Assembly: GCF_918797505.1 (NCBI RefSeq)
Contig: NC_092801.1
Span: forward strand, 30,952,487 to 31,016,486
Source of the DNA: Bemisia tabaci
Taxonomy: Eukaryota > Arthropoda > Insecta > Hemiptera > Aleyrodidae
DNA length: 64,000 bases
Reading direction: 5' to 3'
In this document: in pieces, positions 12,701 through 23,096 of the stretch
How positions within the stretch are numbered: position 1 is the first letter of the stretch
Layout: each line of letters begins with the position of its first letter
Notes under the pieces: generated by a model
Database searches by the model: none
What the model saw: the letters and a program-made list of their open reading frames with translations, nothing else
What the model was told of the DNA's origin: nothing
Made by a program: the position numbers and the translations under genes

Positions 12701-13016
12701 TGTCCGTTTAGTTCTAGTGGTACCGAGGCTTGTATTGTTAGGTCGTTTAACAGTAAAACTTTTTACAAGTACCGGGGAGTTAGCCCGATGACTCAACCCC
12801 CAACCTGGAGGACCAGGGTTTGATTTCGGAGTTGCCTCTCCTAGACAGGTTGCTTTCACTTCAGCTCAGAGCCCTGTCTGCCCTTCTAGCAGGTGGTTCA
12901 TACGCCCAGAGGCCGGTGACCATCTCCACTGCACCCTTTGAGGCAGGGGCTACCAGCTGGGGTCCGCAGGATTGCTAAACCTGTGACAACAGTCCCCCAT
13001 ACGGGAAAAATTAGCA
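9787..13016 (-). mobile_element. Full-length RTE-type LINE with 14-bp target duplication
   Basis: The element is bounded by identical 14-mers CGTTATCTTGGGTA at 9773-9786 and 13017-13030. It is about 3.23 kb, the usual size for RTE. It has one long ORF, a roughly 150-340 bp 5' leader and a short 3' end with a TATATA run rather than a long poly(A). An intact ORF plus an exact target duplication implies a young insertion. Flanks rejoin cleanly when the element is removed. Confidence 0.92.
9803..12673 (-). CDS. RTE endonuclease-reverse transcriptase polyprotein
   Basis: The frame is open from 12859 (no ATG there; in-frame TGA at 12866-12868) to TAA at 9803. The first in-frame ATG is at 12673, directly before the endonuclease, giving 956 residues; I chose it. 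Numbering from 12859: APE-type endonuclease with N69 (TWNV), E96 (TETK), D203/N205 (MGDLN) and S295-D296-H297; reverse transcriptase with D665 (FVDLQKAYD), QAGFRAGRST at 629-638 and catalytic FADD at 766-769; a basic C-terminal RRRRGRP at 973-979. No RNase H domain is evident, as expected for RTE. It nicks target DNA and primes cDNA synthesis from element RNA. All catalytic residues are present, so it is potentially active. Proteins annotated 'craniofacial development protein 2-like' in insect genomes are often such ORFs. Confidence 0.93.
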   Translation of the reverse strand: MVFGTWNVQGISNKLPEVISEIQKLGVDVAVLTETKKKGHGSENYGDYDLFYSGVAKDQRAQQGVAILLRRSLRKFVGTWEAVNQRIIKMNLNLYGHKITLLGVYGVNDDATVACKDQFFEDLNDEILNVGAGREAILMGDLNSRTGRRVNCKVVGPFGEDAVNDNGDRLISICSQTEMKILNGFFQHKDIHKYTWVQPTRGLKSIIDYVIVKHTTKLKLQQVRVCRGLSCGSDHHFLRADIAFPVKGIKDKEPMPEQQQSQGTQNHEVWYNIESLEHPSVKALYRKRLDEKLGDGLSGTTEEQYQFIKDCIHSAAKEALGVHKTSNKYQHPYWWDEEIEDEINLKRQKHLIFLSSKKTEDKVAYRKAQSKVRSLITRKKNEAWESNCSRINTYLGGRKSAESWKLIKGLRRDMKRDIVSPISLKKLEDHFKDLLTERRPEFRDNSTDNGRMNNLEIHTCDIIKAVKELINDKAPGPGGIPVELVKYGTAKLFECLRKLMQQCIRGDEVPREWKESWIKAIYKKKGRKDDCNNYRGLSVTGTISKVYGKILKAKIEDEWQDHEAEEQAGFRAGRSTIDHLFVIVQVIEKKMAVAQELHLIFVDLQKAYDSVPLVKLWEALEKSNFNGGLIDAVKRFYKGSFTKVKCHGGLSAGFYVTKGLKQGCCLSPTLFKIYLECVLKEWKKKCSGMGVPLGDLETLFTLCFADDQVVVAQDQDDAEYMMRKLVEEYRKWGLEVSISKSEKMTFGGDQQSIELEDGQQIKGCEHFKYLGVRLTQDGRTDQAIRERNTLARKAIAMLNGILWDQRISKDNKRRIYNAVVKSILTYGCEVWQLKKRTQDMLRATEMDFWRRSAGISRRDRVRNDRVRQIMEVENDIVFDVMTKQLVWYGHVNRMTEERLPKKMLDWVPPGRRRRGRPVRGWRQGVLNEIRDCQLPDDLWEDRALWRLGVAQRQRAL

Positions 13017-13030
13017 CGTTATCTTGGGTA
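13017..13030. repeat. RTE target-site duplication, right copy
   Basis: CGTTATCTTGGGTA, identical to 9773-9786. Confidence 0.9.
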
Positions 13031-13539
13031 ACAGCATAAAAAACGACTTGCCTCTGAGCACGTTGCAGTTGTTGTACAACAGTGTTGCTGTAGGGGTTCC
13101 AAAATTTTAAGTTCCCAAAAATAAGTCCCGCCTCCACATAACAAAACAACTTCGTACAAAATGCGATTGTTGCTCGTTTTCCCAAACATGTTGCGAGTGT
13201 TGCCTCCGAACAAAATACGACTCAAGAAACGACTATAAATTCGACCTTTTCTGAGTTACTTCTGATACAAATGCACGTAACTTCGAAGAATTACTTCCTA
13301 TTTCTGATCATAAGAAGTAGAGACAATTTCTTCTCCGTGTTTTCTTTGCACAATTTGAAAACTCGGCAATCATACTCCGAGAATACCTTTTTACGAAATT
13401 CCTGGGTCGAAGTAATTTTATGCATACATAGACGGTGCTCAGTTAAAAACGACTTCTTGTTTTGACAACCAAAAGCGGAATGCTGAATCCGCGATAGGGG
13501 AAAAAAAGCACTTCGCGTTTTTTCTGCTTGCTCCAGCGC
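13031..13539. other. Gene-free stretch
   Basis: Nothing supported; contains short TTGTTGTACAACA-type palindromes. Confidence 0.4.
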
Positions 13540-13785
13540 CGCGCCGCACAGGTAAGTGAGTTGTTAGAAAGAGTTGGACAAATTTTGGAAACTATAGAAG
13601 CTTATATCTTCGTTACTGCGAAACGTAGAATTGTAAGAGCGACTTAATTAGTTTTCCTGACGAATTCCCACGAAAAAACACCCCGATGAGTTTATAGTGT
13701 GGTGGAATAAATATCGAAGTTCGTCGTTTTACATAAGAAATTTTATGTCCGACCTATCCAATGGTTCTTGCTACTGTGTGCCAGG
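13540..13785. mobile_element. V-family foldback
   Basis: Contains TTGGACAAATTTTGGAAAC and the mirrored end TTTTATGTCCGACCTATCC. It matches the copies at 17488 and inside introns 3 and 4 of the cathepsin-like gene. Confidence 0.55.
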
Positions 13786-14085
13786 CCGCTCAACCTCGCT
13801 CTCAAAATTAGAGACAAATTAATGAGGGTGCATAGAAAGTTGCAAAAGTTGAGAGGGCGATTAAATTATAACTTGCTCTACTTTGATTCCCATGATAGAC
13901 CAGTGTTGACAAATCAGGTTTTGCACGGCAATTTTGATGTAGCTTTTGTACGGCAACTCCACTTCCCGGTGGCTTATCGGTATCTTATTACTTAAATTCC
14001 TTGTTTATTAACAAATTTTACTTCATTCTCTCGTATTCCTTTGACTCACTTTCCTCTTAACTTATACGCATTTTTAAAATTGTTG
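13786..14085 (+). other. Unrecognised open stretch
   Basis: A 75-codon frame runs to 13995 with no recognisable domain. The remainder is AT-rich. I do not call a gene. Confidence 0.3.
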
Positions 14086-14530
14086 TGGAAATCATTAAAT
14101 GTGACCCGGAACCACCTTAATATTTACAAAACACAAACTGTATTTTCCTTTAATTCATATTTTTCCCCCGTCAATTCAAAATAGAATAACCCATGCAGAG
14201 TGTGCAAACATTTCAAAATCATGAGTTGAAAATGCTGACTTCGCGAGTTTAAATATATCACCTAGCGGAGCGCGGTACAAACCACTGGCGCCTACAAACC
14301 TAAGGGGATACTTCAGGCATTGCGCAATGCTTGAAGTATCCTCTTAGGTTTGTAGGCGCCAATGCGCGTTCCGCGCTAGCCGTCCGACCACCACGGCGCC
14401 GCATGCAACAATTTCACAACAGATGTGTTGCACAGTATCATACAACATTGAAGGCGCTCCAACATATTAAGAATGACAGGCATCCTTCAAGAGTGCGGAG
14501 CTCTCCTCGTAAAACTTTAAAACGGGTTAA
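14086..14530 (+). repeat. E-family repeat, copy 1
   Basis: A non-palindromic repeat of about 430 bp with a central hairpin (GCGCCTACAAACCTAAG and its mirror around GCATTGCGCAATGC). Shares TACAAAACACAAACTG and AATGACAGGCATCCTTCAAG with copies at 32202, 38783 and 42905. Confidence 0.8.
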
Positions 14531-14587
14531 TTAAGTGGAACACATAATGTTTTTTTCAGATGCGTGAATAGATCATTCTCTCCAAAA

Positions 14588-15121
14588 TTGGCCTAATGCA
14601 ACTGCACCTGAAGCAAAAAGAAGAGTTATTTCTAAAAGAAAATGACTAAAAAGTCACGATGAACGCATTGAGATTGTCTAAAATACACTTCTAACTTCAC
14701 AATCTGCCGAAGAAATATGCGTTTTTTTAAGCTTCTCGCTTCAAAAACGATACTACGGCGCAGATAAACATTTCATAAGAAGTGCCGTTCCATCCAACCC
14801 TTGCGCACCAGGACGCTACTCAATATTCAACATGCTTGACGCATCCGTGCGCATATCGTGAGAAAGCATCAGGGTCTTTATCAATGCAAGAAAACTATGC
14901 ACAAATGTTGAATGGAACGACTCCTCTCACGAAATGTTCGCCTGTGCCGTGGTATCGTTTTTGAGGCGAGGAGATTAAAAAAGCACATACTTCAAACGGG
15001 GATTGTGAAGTTTGGAGTGTACTTTAAACTTTTCCGATGCTCTCATTGTGGTTTCTGAGACATTTTCTATACGGAATAACTCTTCTTTTTGCTCTGGCTG
15101 AAGTTTGCAACATGCCTAATT
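14588..15121. mobile_element. F-family foldback
   Basis: Ends TTGGCCTAATGCAACT and AGTTTGCAACATGCCTAA. Arms include TCACAATCTGCCGAAG with its mirror and the ACGATACTACGGCGCAG region. Confidence 0.7.
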
Positions 15122-15185
15122 AACATAACTACTTTCAATGATGCTACCAATGACTTCAAATATGCAGCATCGGAAACATGATGAG

Positions 15186-15449
15186 AGCTTCGCAGGCAAG
15201 CTAAGGAAGAATGCCGTAAGAACATTTGAGAGTTACCAAATTTCCTTTCATAAAAAATTTATTTTTGACAACATTAATGACCACACATTTTTCCTTAAAA
15301 TTTTCAGATATTATAGATTAAATTGCGTGCTAATCTGTCTGAAAATGTTGAAAAAAAATATTCACAATTTTCCTGATCAATTTGGTTTTTATCGAAGAAA
15401 ACTAGCCAACGTCTGGAGGCTCATACGGCATTCTTTCGTTGCACGGCAA
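15186..15449. mobile_element. C-family MITE, diverged
   Basis: GCTAAGGAAGAATGCCGTA to TACGGCATTCTTTCGTTGCACGG-type mirrored end. Confidence 0.6.
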
Positions 15450-16007
15450 TACGATTTTCATTGAAGGAAAAGGTTATAACAAGGCTTATAGCTTGAGCTT
15501 TGAGCAACAATAAGACAGGAATTTGTGAAATTTGGCATCGAACATGGGAATGTAGGAATGATAAAGAAATGGCCAGTAATGAACCGAAACACTAAAAACC
15601 GCTTATCGTTCATTGACTCGGAATTGGAAGGAATGTGATATAACACTGAATTTTGCAATCGGCGTCTGAAATTCATATCCGGGTGGATCTAATCATTGGC
15701 CTTGTGTATACCATCAATGCATCATTAGACCACCTTAAAAGCGTAAGCTATTTGAGAAAATAAATAAAGAGGAAATCATTGCAGGTTTTATAACTATGTG
15801 CAAATAACCTGTGCTCCCCTCTTTTGCACCATTCAACTTACCCACCGTCGATTTTAATTTTTTTCTACTGCTTATTAAGCAAATCTGAATCCAAGTTCAG
15901 AGATCTAAAGAAAAAAATGAATGGAATAACTGGCAGAATCGTATTTCTTAAGAGTTTTTCACCAGCAATCATTTCCAGTTTGGCTCGATGGTGAACCCAG
16001 CACGTTG
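15450..16007. other. Gene-free stretch
   Basis: No supported gene or repeat family. Confidence 0.4.
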
Positions 16008-16264
16008 GGCCGCGTTTAGCAGGAAGGAGCCAAGCCACATCAGCTGTTGTCAAATTTAACTGTGCAGTTTAATTTTTTACGAGAAAAAGTTCGTGCGAAT
16101 TCTTTTGACAATTTTAAGGAATATGCTTCGCACTAATCAGAAAATTCACCGAAATTTGCAAAAAAAAAAATACGCACGACTATTTTCATGTAAAAAGTTA
16201 AATTGCACGGTTAAATTTGGTGTTAGCTAAAGTGGCGTGGTTCCTTTTTGCTTAATGCGGTCCA
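16008..16264. mobile_element. S-family foldback
   Basis: GTTTAGCAGGAAGGAGCC to GGTTCCTTTTTGCTTAATG; the mirrored arms carry TTTAATTTTTTACGAG and CATGTAAAAAGTTAAATTG. Confidence 0.7.
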
Positions 16265-16728
16265 TAAATCTTATCTCTTTTGTGCTTCTTCATAAATGAT
16301 CAATTCTGATTGTGAGACGGCTTGTCTCGATAAATGTAGATTGTTTTACATACACTTAAACAGGCAAAACTCAGTGTTGTCAACTTACAAGTGTCGCAAA
16401 TGGGTTGATAGGACTGTGCCTTACCTGAAACAAAGATGAAACAACAAAACATTAACTAATTGTGCTAAATTAAACGACTTATTGGCGAGCTTTAGTGCTT
16501 TGTTTTATGCTGCAAAAGGGACATTAAATTTTTTGCGTTTCTGGACGGTGTGAAAAGTAAGCATACTAAAGCTTAAAATGGACTCACAACTGAAGCAAAA
16601 TAAAAGATCCAAAATCTCCGGGTCTTAATCATGTTGACACAACAGGAAATATTTTCCAGTAAAGGGGCGGTAGTGCATTCATTGCATGTAATCGTTATTT
16701 TCACATACGTTGGTTCAGAAATGCGCAT
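16265..16728. other. Gene-free stretch
   Basis: Nothing supported. Confidence 0.4.
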
Positions 16729-16729
16729 C

Positions 16730-16763
<34 letters not shown>

Positions 16764-16946
16764 ACTTCAAATAGCCCACAAGGACTAATCCCACGCTTTA
16801 AGTCCCATCCCCCCTCCGTCCCTACTGAACCAGGCCCAGGCAACCATTGCTTGAGACCATCAAACTCGGGTCGCCTGGCCGGGAATCGAACCCGGGACCT
16901 CCCGATCATAGAGCAAGCGCTACAACCACTACACCATAGGAGGCCG
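16729..16946 (-). mobile_element. tRNA-derived SINE
   Basis: Read on the minus strand: a tRNA-like head starting GCCTCCTATGGTGTAGTGG (A box) with B box GGGTTCGATTCCC, ending GGCCAGGC which pairs with the start, then a roughly 120-bp unrelated body and a poly(A) tail (the T run from about 16732 on the plus strand). The layout is that of a Pol III SINE. The anticodon arm pairs poorly, so it is not a working tRNA gene. No clear target duplication was found. Confidence 0.85.
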
Positions 16947-16997
16947 ACAACCTCGGATGTGCCTCTTATCACCAGTTTTTCCTTCCAGAGGAAGCTG

Positions 16998-17111
16998 ATG
17001 TTTAAATTTCCATCCTTTTTTTTAATCTTTGTCTTGTGTGCTTTGATTTTGCTGCACTGTGCCGAGTCTGTTTACCTGGTAATCAGTCTCGGTCTCGCAA
17101 TAACAGCGTAG
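16998..17111 (+). CDS. Small ORF or first exon with signal peptide-like N-terminus (tentative)
   Basis: ATG at 16998 codes MFKFPSFFLIFVLCALILL, then HCAESVYLVISLGLAITA and TAG (37 residues). The start is a strong signal-peptide shape. A possible donor (CTG-GTAATC) after VYL would make it a leader exon. It lies just beyond a SINE and I see no partner exon. It could be chance. Confidence 0.25.
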   Translation: MFKFPSFFLIFVLCALILLHCAESVYLVISLGLAITA

Positions 17112-17487
17112 CGACGGCTCGTTTTTGTTTTTAATTTATTTTCCGGTTGATAATGAAATTGTAATTATTTTGAAACTTTCCGGGTTTTGTTTATTCCTTT
17201 TTCTTTATTTGCAGCCTTTTCCCCAAATTAAGTTGTTCTTTTATTATGTGTATTGTGGCTGATTAAGTTGTTTCTCAATCGGATACAACCTCCTCCCTGC
17301 AGAATGTATTCCGCTTGATCAATCGACAATTCAATCTTTCCGGAAAATAATGCAGATCCATCTCAATCTCATCACCCAATGCCAATCCCTCTTAGTCTGA
17401 TTACCTAAATCTTGAGCTCATCAGAGATTCAAGACTCCATTCGACGCGGCGCCGGTTGAGCAGGGACGCAATTGAGTGTTCTAAGGA

Positions 17488-17745
17488 TCGAAGCGACGAC
17501 AAGCCGCACCCTGGACCGAGATAATAGGAAAAGGCAGACAAAATCTGGAAACTTCAAAAGCTTGTATTTTTAAAAATATGAAATAAAAAAGTTTAAAAGT
17601 GGTTTCATTGGTTTTATCGTGAAATTTCCTCACAGAAACACTATATAAAATTGAATTTGTGAGGAAATATGCGTCATGCGTCAAAACTTGAAGCGAAAAA
17701 TTACATATCCGACCTCGTCTATTGTCTCGTTCCACTGTGCGCCGG
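17488..17745. mobile_element. V-family foldback
   Basis: GACAAAATCTGGAAACTTC to the mirrored ATCCGACCTCGTC end; carries the family GTTTCATTGGTTTTATCGTG. Confidence 0.6.
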
Positions 17746-17793
17746 TCGCGAAAAACCGCGGGAGCTTCCGTGAACCGCAACCGGGATCCAACG

Positions 17794-17943
17794 CAGTAGC
17801 GAGATCGATTATCGATATTTCCTCATTTGAATTTATGGTAAAGAATCGATTATTAAAATGTTCGTTGCGAACATCGATCTATCGATCCGTTTTCATTGGT
17901 TTAAATGGCAGAGCAATCGATATATCGCAAAGCAAGCCATTGA
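17794..17943. mobile_element. D-family hAT-type MITE, diverged
   Basis: CAGTAGCGAGATCGATTATC to CAAAGCAAGCCATTG with the two-sided TTCGTTGCGAAC core. No clean target duplication here. Confidence 0.65.
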
Positions 17944-18200
17944 TCGGGAGGGCGGCACCGGCGGATTTTGCTACCTGGAGCTTCGAGGAAGGAGCAATTA
18001 AGAAGTTAAGCCAACTCGATCTTCATACCAGCAGGAGACTTCAAGCGACCGTCCAACGAGCCTGTCTCCAGGTTAGCAGTGTTGCCAACCTGAACGACGA
18101 ACCATGTGGACTAAATGGACGTATTTTTGCCAAACAAAATTATAGAAGAGTGGGAAAGATGTGTGCTCTAAAAATCTGTATTGAAAACAGTGTTAAAGTG

Positions 18201-18432
18201 CACTGGAAAAAAAAAAAAACACATTGGATCCAGAGTCCAGACTCTTGAAAACATTGACAAGAAAAAATACTCTCGATTCAATCGGATTTTTGCCTGAATC
18301 AAAACGAAATCCGCTTAAATTAAGAGGCTTTGTTCTTGATTTAAGCCAGATTCTGCTTGAATCAACAGTACTTTTTCTTGTCGATGTTTTTCAGAGTCTG
18401 GACTCTAGATCCAATGTTTTTTTTTTCCAGTG
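18201..18432. mobile_element. A-family foldback MITE
   Basis: CACTGGAAAAAAAA to CCAGTG; inverted arms. Confidence 0.85.
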
Positions 18433-18699
18433 TGGGCGTGAAATGGAAAAGCGGGATTATACATTCTGCCAGACGGAACTATTATGTGTCAACTGAATGC
18501 GGCACTCATGAGCCGTGGGCATGGCAAAAGAGCGTTATGGACAGGGCTCATGAGCTGACGGAGATGGCTGACGTAACTGGCGCTTTATAATTCCCATCCA
18601 TTCTTACAGCCCTCGACGAACGAGCATACCCCTTCTTTTCAACCTGTCTCTAGTTCCGCTTGGCAGAAATATGGGCAAATTTTGCGATGAGTCAGATAG

Positions 18700-19060
18700 A
18701 AGTGGCCCGAACTTGTACAACATTGTATGAATTTCGTGTTTTAGTGAAAATACTGAGGAAACTAAACACGAGGATGCCCTTGGTTCATGAATTGAACGAT
18801 TATTATTCGAGAAGGTATGACAAAATTATCTAATTTGCTAAAATACGTGTGTTTAAATGGGGAGTGCCGCCAGATGGCGTCACTAGGCGTTGCATTTTCT
18901 CACTTTCAAATTTATTTTTATACTATTTCCCATATCAGAAAAAAATTGTAAAAAATACTGTGGAATTAGCTCTTTAAGCACTTTTAGATGAAGCAAAAAA
19001 AAGTGTTCTTGCAAATTCTCCTCTGCAAGTTAAAATTGAAAATAATTATTCAAAAAATTA
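18700..19060 (+). repeat. L-family arm (inverted partner at 19830-20140)
   Basis: Shares GCCGCCAGATGGCGTC, TATTTCCCATATCAGAAA and AAATACGTGTGTTTAAATG, in inverse orientation, with 19830-20140. A third copy lies at 54020-54345 in intron 3 of the cathepsin-like gene. Confidence 0.7.
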
Positions 19061-19344
19061 CACAGGTACATTCTTGAAAAAATTGAATTGTTTGAGTCAA
19101 CATTGCAATCTTGGAATGAAGTTACATTTCTTGGTCCGAGAAACCAAGAGTTGTTACACATTTCAGGGATTTTGCGTAGCCGTGATTGCAACAGAGCTCC
19201 CGGGTTAGCTGCAAAGCCCTCGGTTTCCCCGTTCAAAGAAAACAAGGGCCGTCGACGTAACTCCCAGATTTGGGGACCGGCTGCTAACTTTCGGTCAGTT
19301 AATTATTAGAAGCTCCGAGAACTCCGTCGCGCCCTTGCGCGGAG

Positions 19345-19368
19345 GCGGGGGGGGGGGGGGGGGTCCGA
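19345..19368. repeat. G run
   Basis: An uninterrupted run of G following GAGGCGGG. Confidence 0.7.
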
Positions 19369-19529
19369 ATTAACACTTCTCCGATCCCCGGTTGGCGGTG
19401 ACAACCCTTGGAGCTAATGAGTCACCTACCGGCCCAGGTGCCAAGTGCGACACGAAAGTTGCATTAACCAAAGAATACAAAAGAGGAAGCCGTGGCGGGG
19501 CAGCCAGCGGACTGATTGTTGACATTGAC

Positions 19530-19756
19530 CACTGGAAAAAAAAAACACATTGGATCTAGAGTCCAGACTCTTTTAAACATCGACAAGAAAAAGTACTCTA
19601 GACTCAATGAGAATCTAGCTTAAATCAAGACCCAAGCCTCTCAATTTAAGCGGATGTCGTTCGGATTCAAGCAAAAATCCGATTGAATCAAGAGTATTTT
19701 TTCTTGTCAATGTTTTCAAGAGTCTGGACTCTAGATCAAATGTGTCTTTTCCAGTG
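19530..19756. mobile_element. A-family foldback MITE
   Basis: CACTGGAAAAAAAAAACAC to CCAGTG; sits between the L arm on the left and a K fragment on the right. Confidence 0.85.
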
Positions 19757-20365
19757 GTAGACAAAGTGATAGACAAAGTTATAGACAAAGAAGACATAGG
19801 GCATATGGAGCGCTCTTATTGCTTGATGGAAAATTTGCATGCAAATTTTTTATTGCTTCATCTGAAAGCGCTTAAAGAGGTGATTTCACAGTATTTTTTA
19901 TAATTTTTTCTGATATGGGAAATAGTATAAAAATAGATTTAAAAGTGACAATATGCACCGCCTGGTGACGTCATCTGGCGGCATTTTCCATTTAAACACA
20001 CGTATTTTAGCAGATTAGATCATTTTGTCAAATATTCTCCGATAATTTTTCAATCCATGAACCAAGGTAATCGTGGGGTCGTGTTCAGTTCACTCAGTAG
20101 TTTCCACTCAAACACAAAATTCATCAAATGTATGACACCTGCAAATTCTCTACTAGGGTGAATCCTATAGACTAGTGAGAAAAAGGTGGACTAACTATCG
20201 GGTCTCTCGTGAGTTGCCGTCAGTTAGTCTATTACCTACCTCCTTTGTCCACTGCAACAACTCTCTTTCACCAATTGGATTCCTTCATACCCTTTATGTC
20301 TTTTTGTCTATAGCTGTGTCTATCGATTTCAACAATCAGTCTGCAGGCGTGGGTTAGGGTGGTCT
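19757..20365. mobile_element. K-family foldback split by an L arm
   Basis: The left K part ATAGACAAAGTTATAGAC (19757-19800) and the right part (20157-20365, ending TGTGTCTATCGATTTCAACA) match the whole K copy at 29945-30226. Between them lies the inverted L arm 19830-20140. Confidence 0.6.
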
Positions 20366-20397
20366 CTAACCCAATTGGGTCCCTAAATTGGGTACCA

Positions 20398-20655
20398 AGC
20401 TGGAGAAGGAATCAAAAAAACAGGAAAAGAAAGAAGAAGTGAAAAAAGAACAGATGGAAAAAGAAGAGAGAGGAAGGAGGCAAAATTATAGGAGAAAAAT
20501 AGAGTGAAAAGGTGGAAAAAATAAGACAAGGACTAGAACCAGTGAAAAGGAAGACAAAGGAGGAGACGAGGAAAAATAAGAAAAGGGAGAAGTTGAAAAT
20601 CAGGAAGGAAAGGAAGAAGGAGGATGAAAGATGAGGAAGAAGAGGCAGAGGCCGC
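20398..20655. repeat. Purine-rich (GA) tract
   Basis: About 260 bp almost entirely A and G on the plus strand. The apparent Phe-rich ORF on the minus strand is only its translation. Confidence 0.75.
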
Positions 20656-21639
20656 ACTTGTCCACGGAAAATATTCTTAACATATCAGCTTCAATTTGCC
20701 AAATGCAGTCCAATGCGTTCCATTTATTAAACGTGAAGGAACTCAAAGCGCCTTCAACTTTTGGATATGCAATATGGACATCCGTCGAGTACGAATAGTT
20801 GCACCAAGCCGTTTGCAACCGTGGCGTTTATATTTGCGTCATTACGCATGTGTCTTTGGGTTTTCTCATACAAATCGTTGTTAGAGAAAAAGAAAAGTTC
20901 TTCATGAAAGAGGCTAAGAATGACGGCTAAAAAATCAGAAAGTCTGATAACATCGACCGGTGCACGGTGGAGGTACGATCAAAAGTTAAGTTGCACAAAA
21001 GACAAGATGATTGATCTATCGCCTGACGATCGCGTGATCCGATTTGGCCATAATGTTTTGAATGTATGCCTTTGTTATTGATTCATCGGGATAGGAAGCA
21101 ATTGGAAACAGTTCAACGAAGAATATTCATTTATTATGCATTTCTCTCATGCATATTGAATGAAACTGCCTATTGAATGAAAGAATGCACGGTGAAACGC
21201 AAATTGAACTTCATTCATAATAGACTTCTCTTGTATGAATGCGCCCATTGTTGGCATTTCTACTTTCATTATCACTGTGATCTCATTTGACGTCACTCAT
21301 CGACTAAAAAACTAACCTTGGAATTTTCTTTCGTTATGCACTTTGATCCGCATAAAATAAAAATTCAATGGATCTACTGCTCATAGAAGATACAGCTAAA
21401 TGGATTGACTTTTTGTAGATAAAATCACACGAAAATATCAAATCATGTAAGTTACTGAAATTGTCTTCTCTGCTGTGATAGCGAAAAGAGCAGTAAGTGC
21501 AAGGTGGGATGAACCTTGAGACACATAAAAGCATGTGCTAACCATGGCTCATATAGAAATGCATTTTACTGCTCTACTCTTCACTGTCACGGCAGTTCTA
21601 CGGATACTTGATGTTTCTTAAATACGCGTGAATTGTGAG

Positions 21640-22540
21640 CGGAGAATTCAACAATCTTGTCAAAAATGTGAAATAAAAACGTTTATATCTTAACCAGGAG
21701 TTAATTTCAGCAATTTTCGTTGTGCGAATCGTTTTCTAAGTAAAATTTTAGCTCAGAAACATGTATCCGATTGCTTTTATTCGTAACTTCTCTACAAATG
21801 TACTGGAAAACAAAGATACGCCTTCAATTAGTCGGCTATGCTAAATGACTGTCGTGACGTACGATTAGTTGTATCATAATGTCGCATTGAGATTACACAG
21901 TGTGTTGAAGGCGCGCATATTTATTCTATCTTAGTGGCCCTGTGTAGTGATACTAACCGGAAACTTCCACTAATATGAAGACTTCAGTCGGGCTGTAATT
22001 TTGAGTTATAAACAACAGAACAACAAGAACATTATTTTGCATCGTATTAAAATTATTTTATCGACTGTAAGTCTTACTTCAAAAAAAAAAGGGAGCAAAC
22101 GCTAAGTTCGGATCGCGGTTTTCAAGTATTCCGACTCTAGTCAACATATTCTCCTACAAAACTCTTCAAGAACCAACGTTTACAAGCCAGCAACTCTCTT
22201 TTTTGAAGTAAGACTTACAGACGAAATAAATAATTTTTTTGGAATGTAAAATATTGTTCTTCGTGTATTTTTCAAAATTACGGCTTAATTTAAAACTCGA
22301 AAATTGTGGACGTTTTCGGTTAACGTCATTATATGCAGAGCCACGAAGATAGGAGAAGCTCCTTCAACACACCATGTGATCTCAATGCAAAATTGTGATA
22401 CCACTATTCGTGCGCTACGATAGTCATTCTGCATAGCCAGCCAATTGAAGGAGAATCTTTGGTTTAAAATCAATCAGTAGCCAAGTTACGAATCCAGGAA
22501 ATCAGATACATGTTCGGTTTTCGAGTCTTCTTGGTTTGGG
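21640..22540. mobile_element. Multi-layer palindrome
   Basis: Inner pair GACTGTAAGTCTTACTTC (22066) and its complement at about 22205. Middle pair around GTGTGTTGAAGGCGC (21900) and CTCCTTCAACACACC (22350). Outer pair with AAACATGTATCCGATTGC-like sequence (21760) and its mirror at about 22500. Successive palindromes enclose one another. Confidence 0.55.
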
Positions 22541-22597
22541 CAATATATTCTTTACGCATAAGAATGCTTGAATTTCTACATTGTTAAATGGTCCAAA

Positions 22598-22850
22598 CTG
22601 CCGGACTAAGGAAGAACGCCGCATGAACCTTCGAAAGTTGCCAAATTTCCTACGATAAGATGTTTATTTTTGAGGAAAATTGTGAATATTTTTCCTTGAT
22701 ATTTTCAGACACTTTAGATCATTTTACGAAATAAAGTATCTGAGGAATTGGCAGAAGAATATTCAAAAATTTTCCCGAAACTTAGTGATTTGTCAGAGAA
22801 AATTTGGCAACGCCTGAAGGTTCATACGGCGTTTTTTCTTAGCACGGCAG
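22598..22850. mobile_element. C-family MITE
   Basis: CTGCCGGACTAAGGAAG to TTAGCACGGCAG; mirrored TTGCCAAATTTCC arms. Confidence 0.75.
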
Positions 22851-22865
22851 CATATCGACGGTGTA

Positions 22866-23096
22866 AGTCGGCAATCACATAAGTCGGTTTGCGACGTCGC
22901 AGACTTCCTGTCATAATTTATTTTTTCAACGGAAAACTACTCACCGGTAATTCTTTAAAACTGCCGTGATTTTTCTTCTCTGCGAGAGGAAAATTCTGCA
23001 AAAACTTCAAGGAATGATGTCAATTTGTTCTCCTTTAAAAAACAACATAGAAGTGGAGATTTTCAGACACCGCAAACGAGATATGTGATCGCCGAC
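22866..23096. mobile_element. P-family MITE
   Basis: Matches 9361-9588 across TTTGCGACGTCGCRGACTTC and TCAATTTGTTCTCCTTTAAA. Confidence 0.7.

Noticed and set aside
12674..12859. Extending the RTE protein to 12859
   Set aside because: The frame is open but begins at GTG directly after an in-frame stop; the first ATG is 12673.
16875..16946. Genuine tRNA gene
   Set aside because: A and B boxes are present, but the anticodon stem pairs poorly and the unit continues into a SINE body with poly(A).
16715..16972. 85-residue minus-strand ORF
   Set aside because: It is the translation of a tRNA-derived SINE and its poly(A) tail.
20412..20657. Phe-rich 81-residue ORF
   Set aside because: It is the translation of a GA-rich simple tract.
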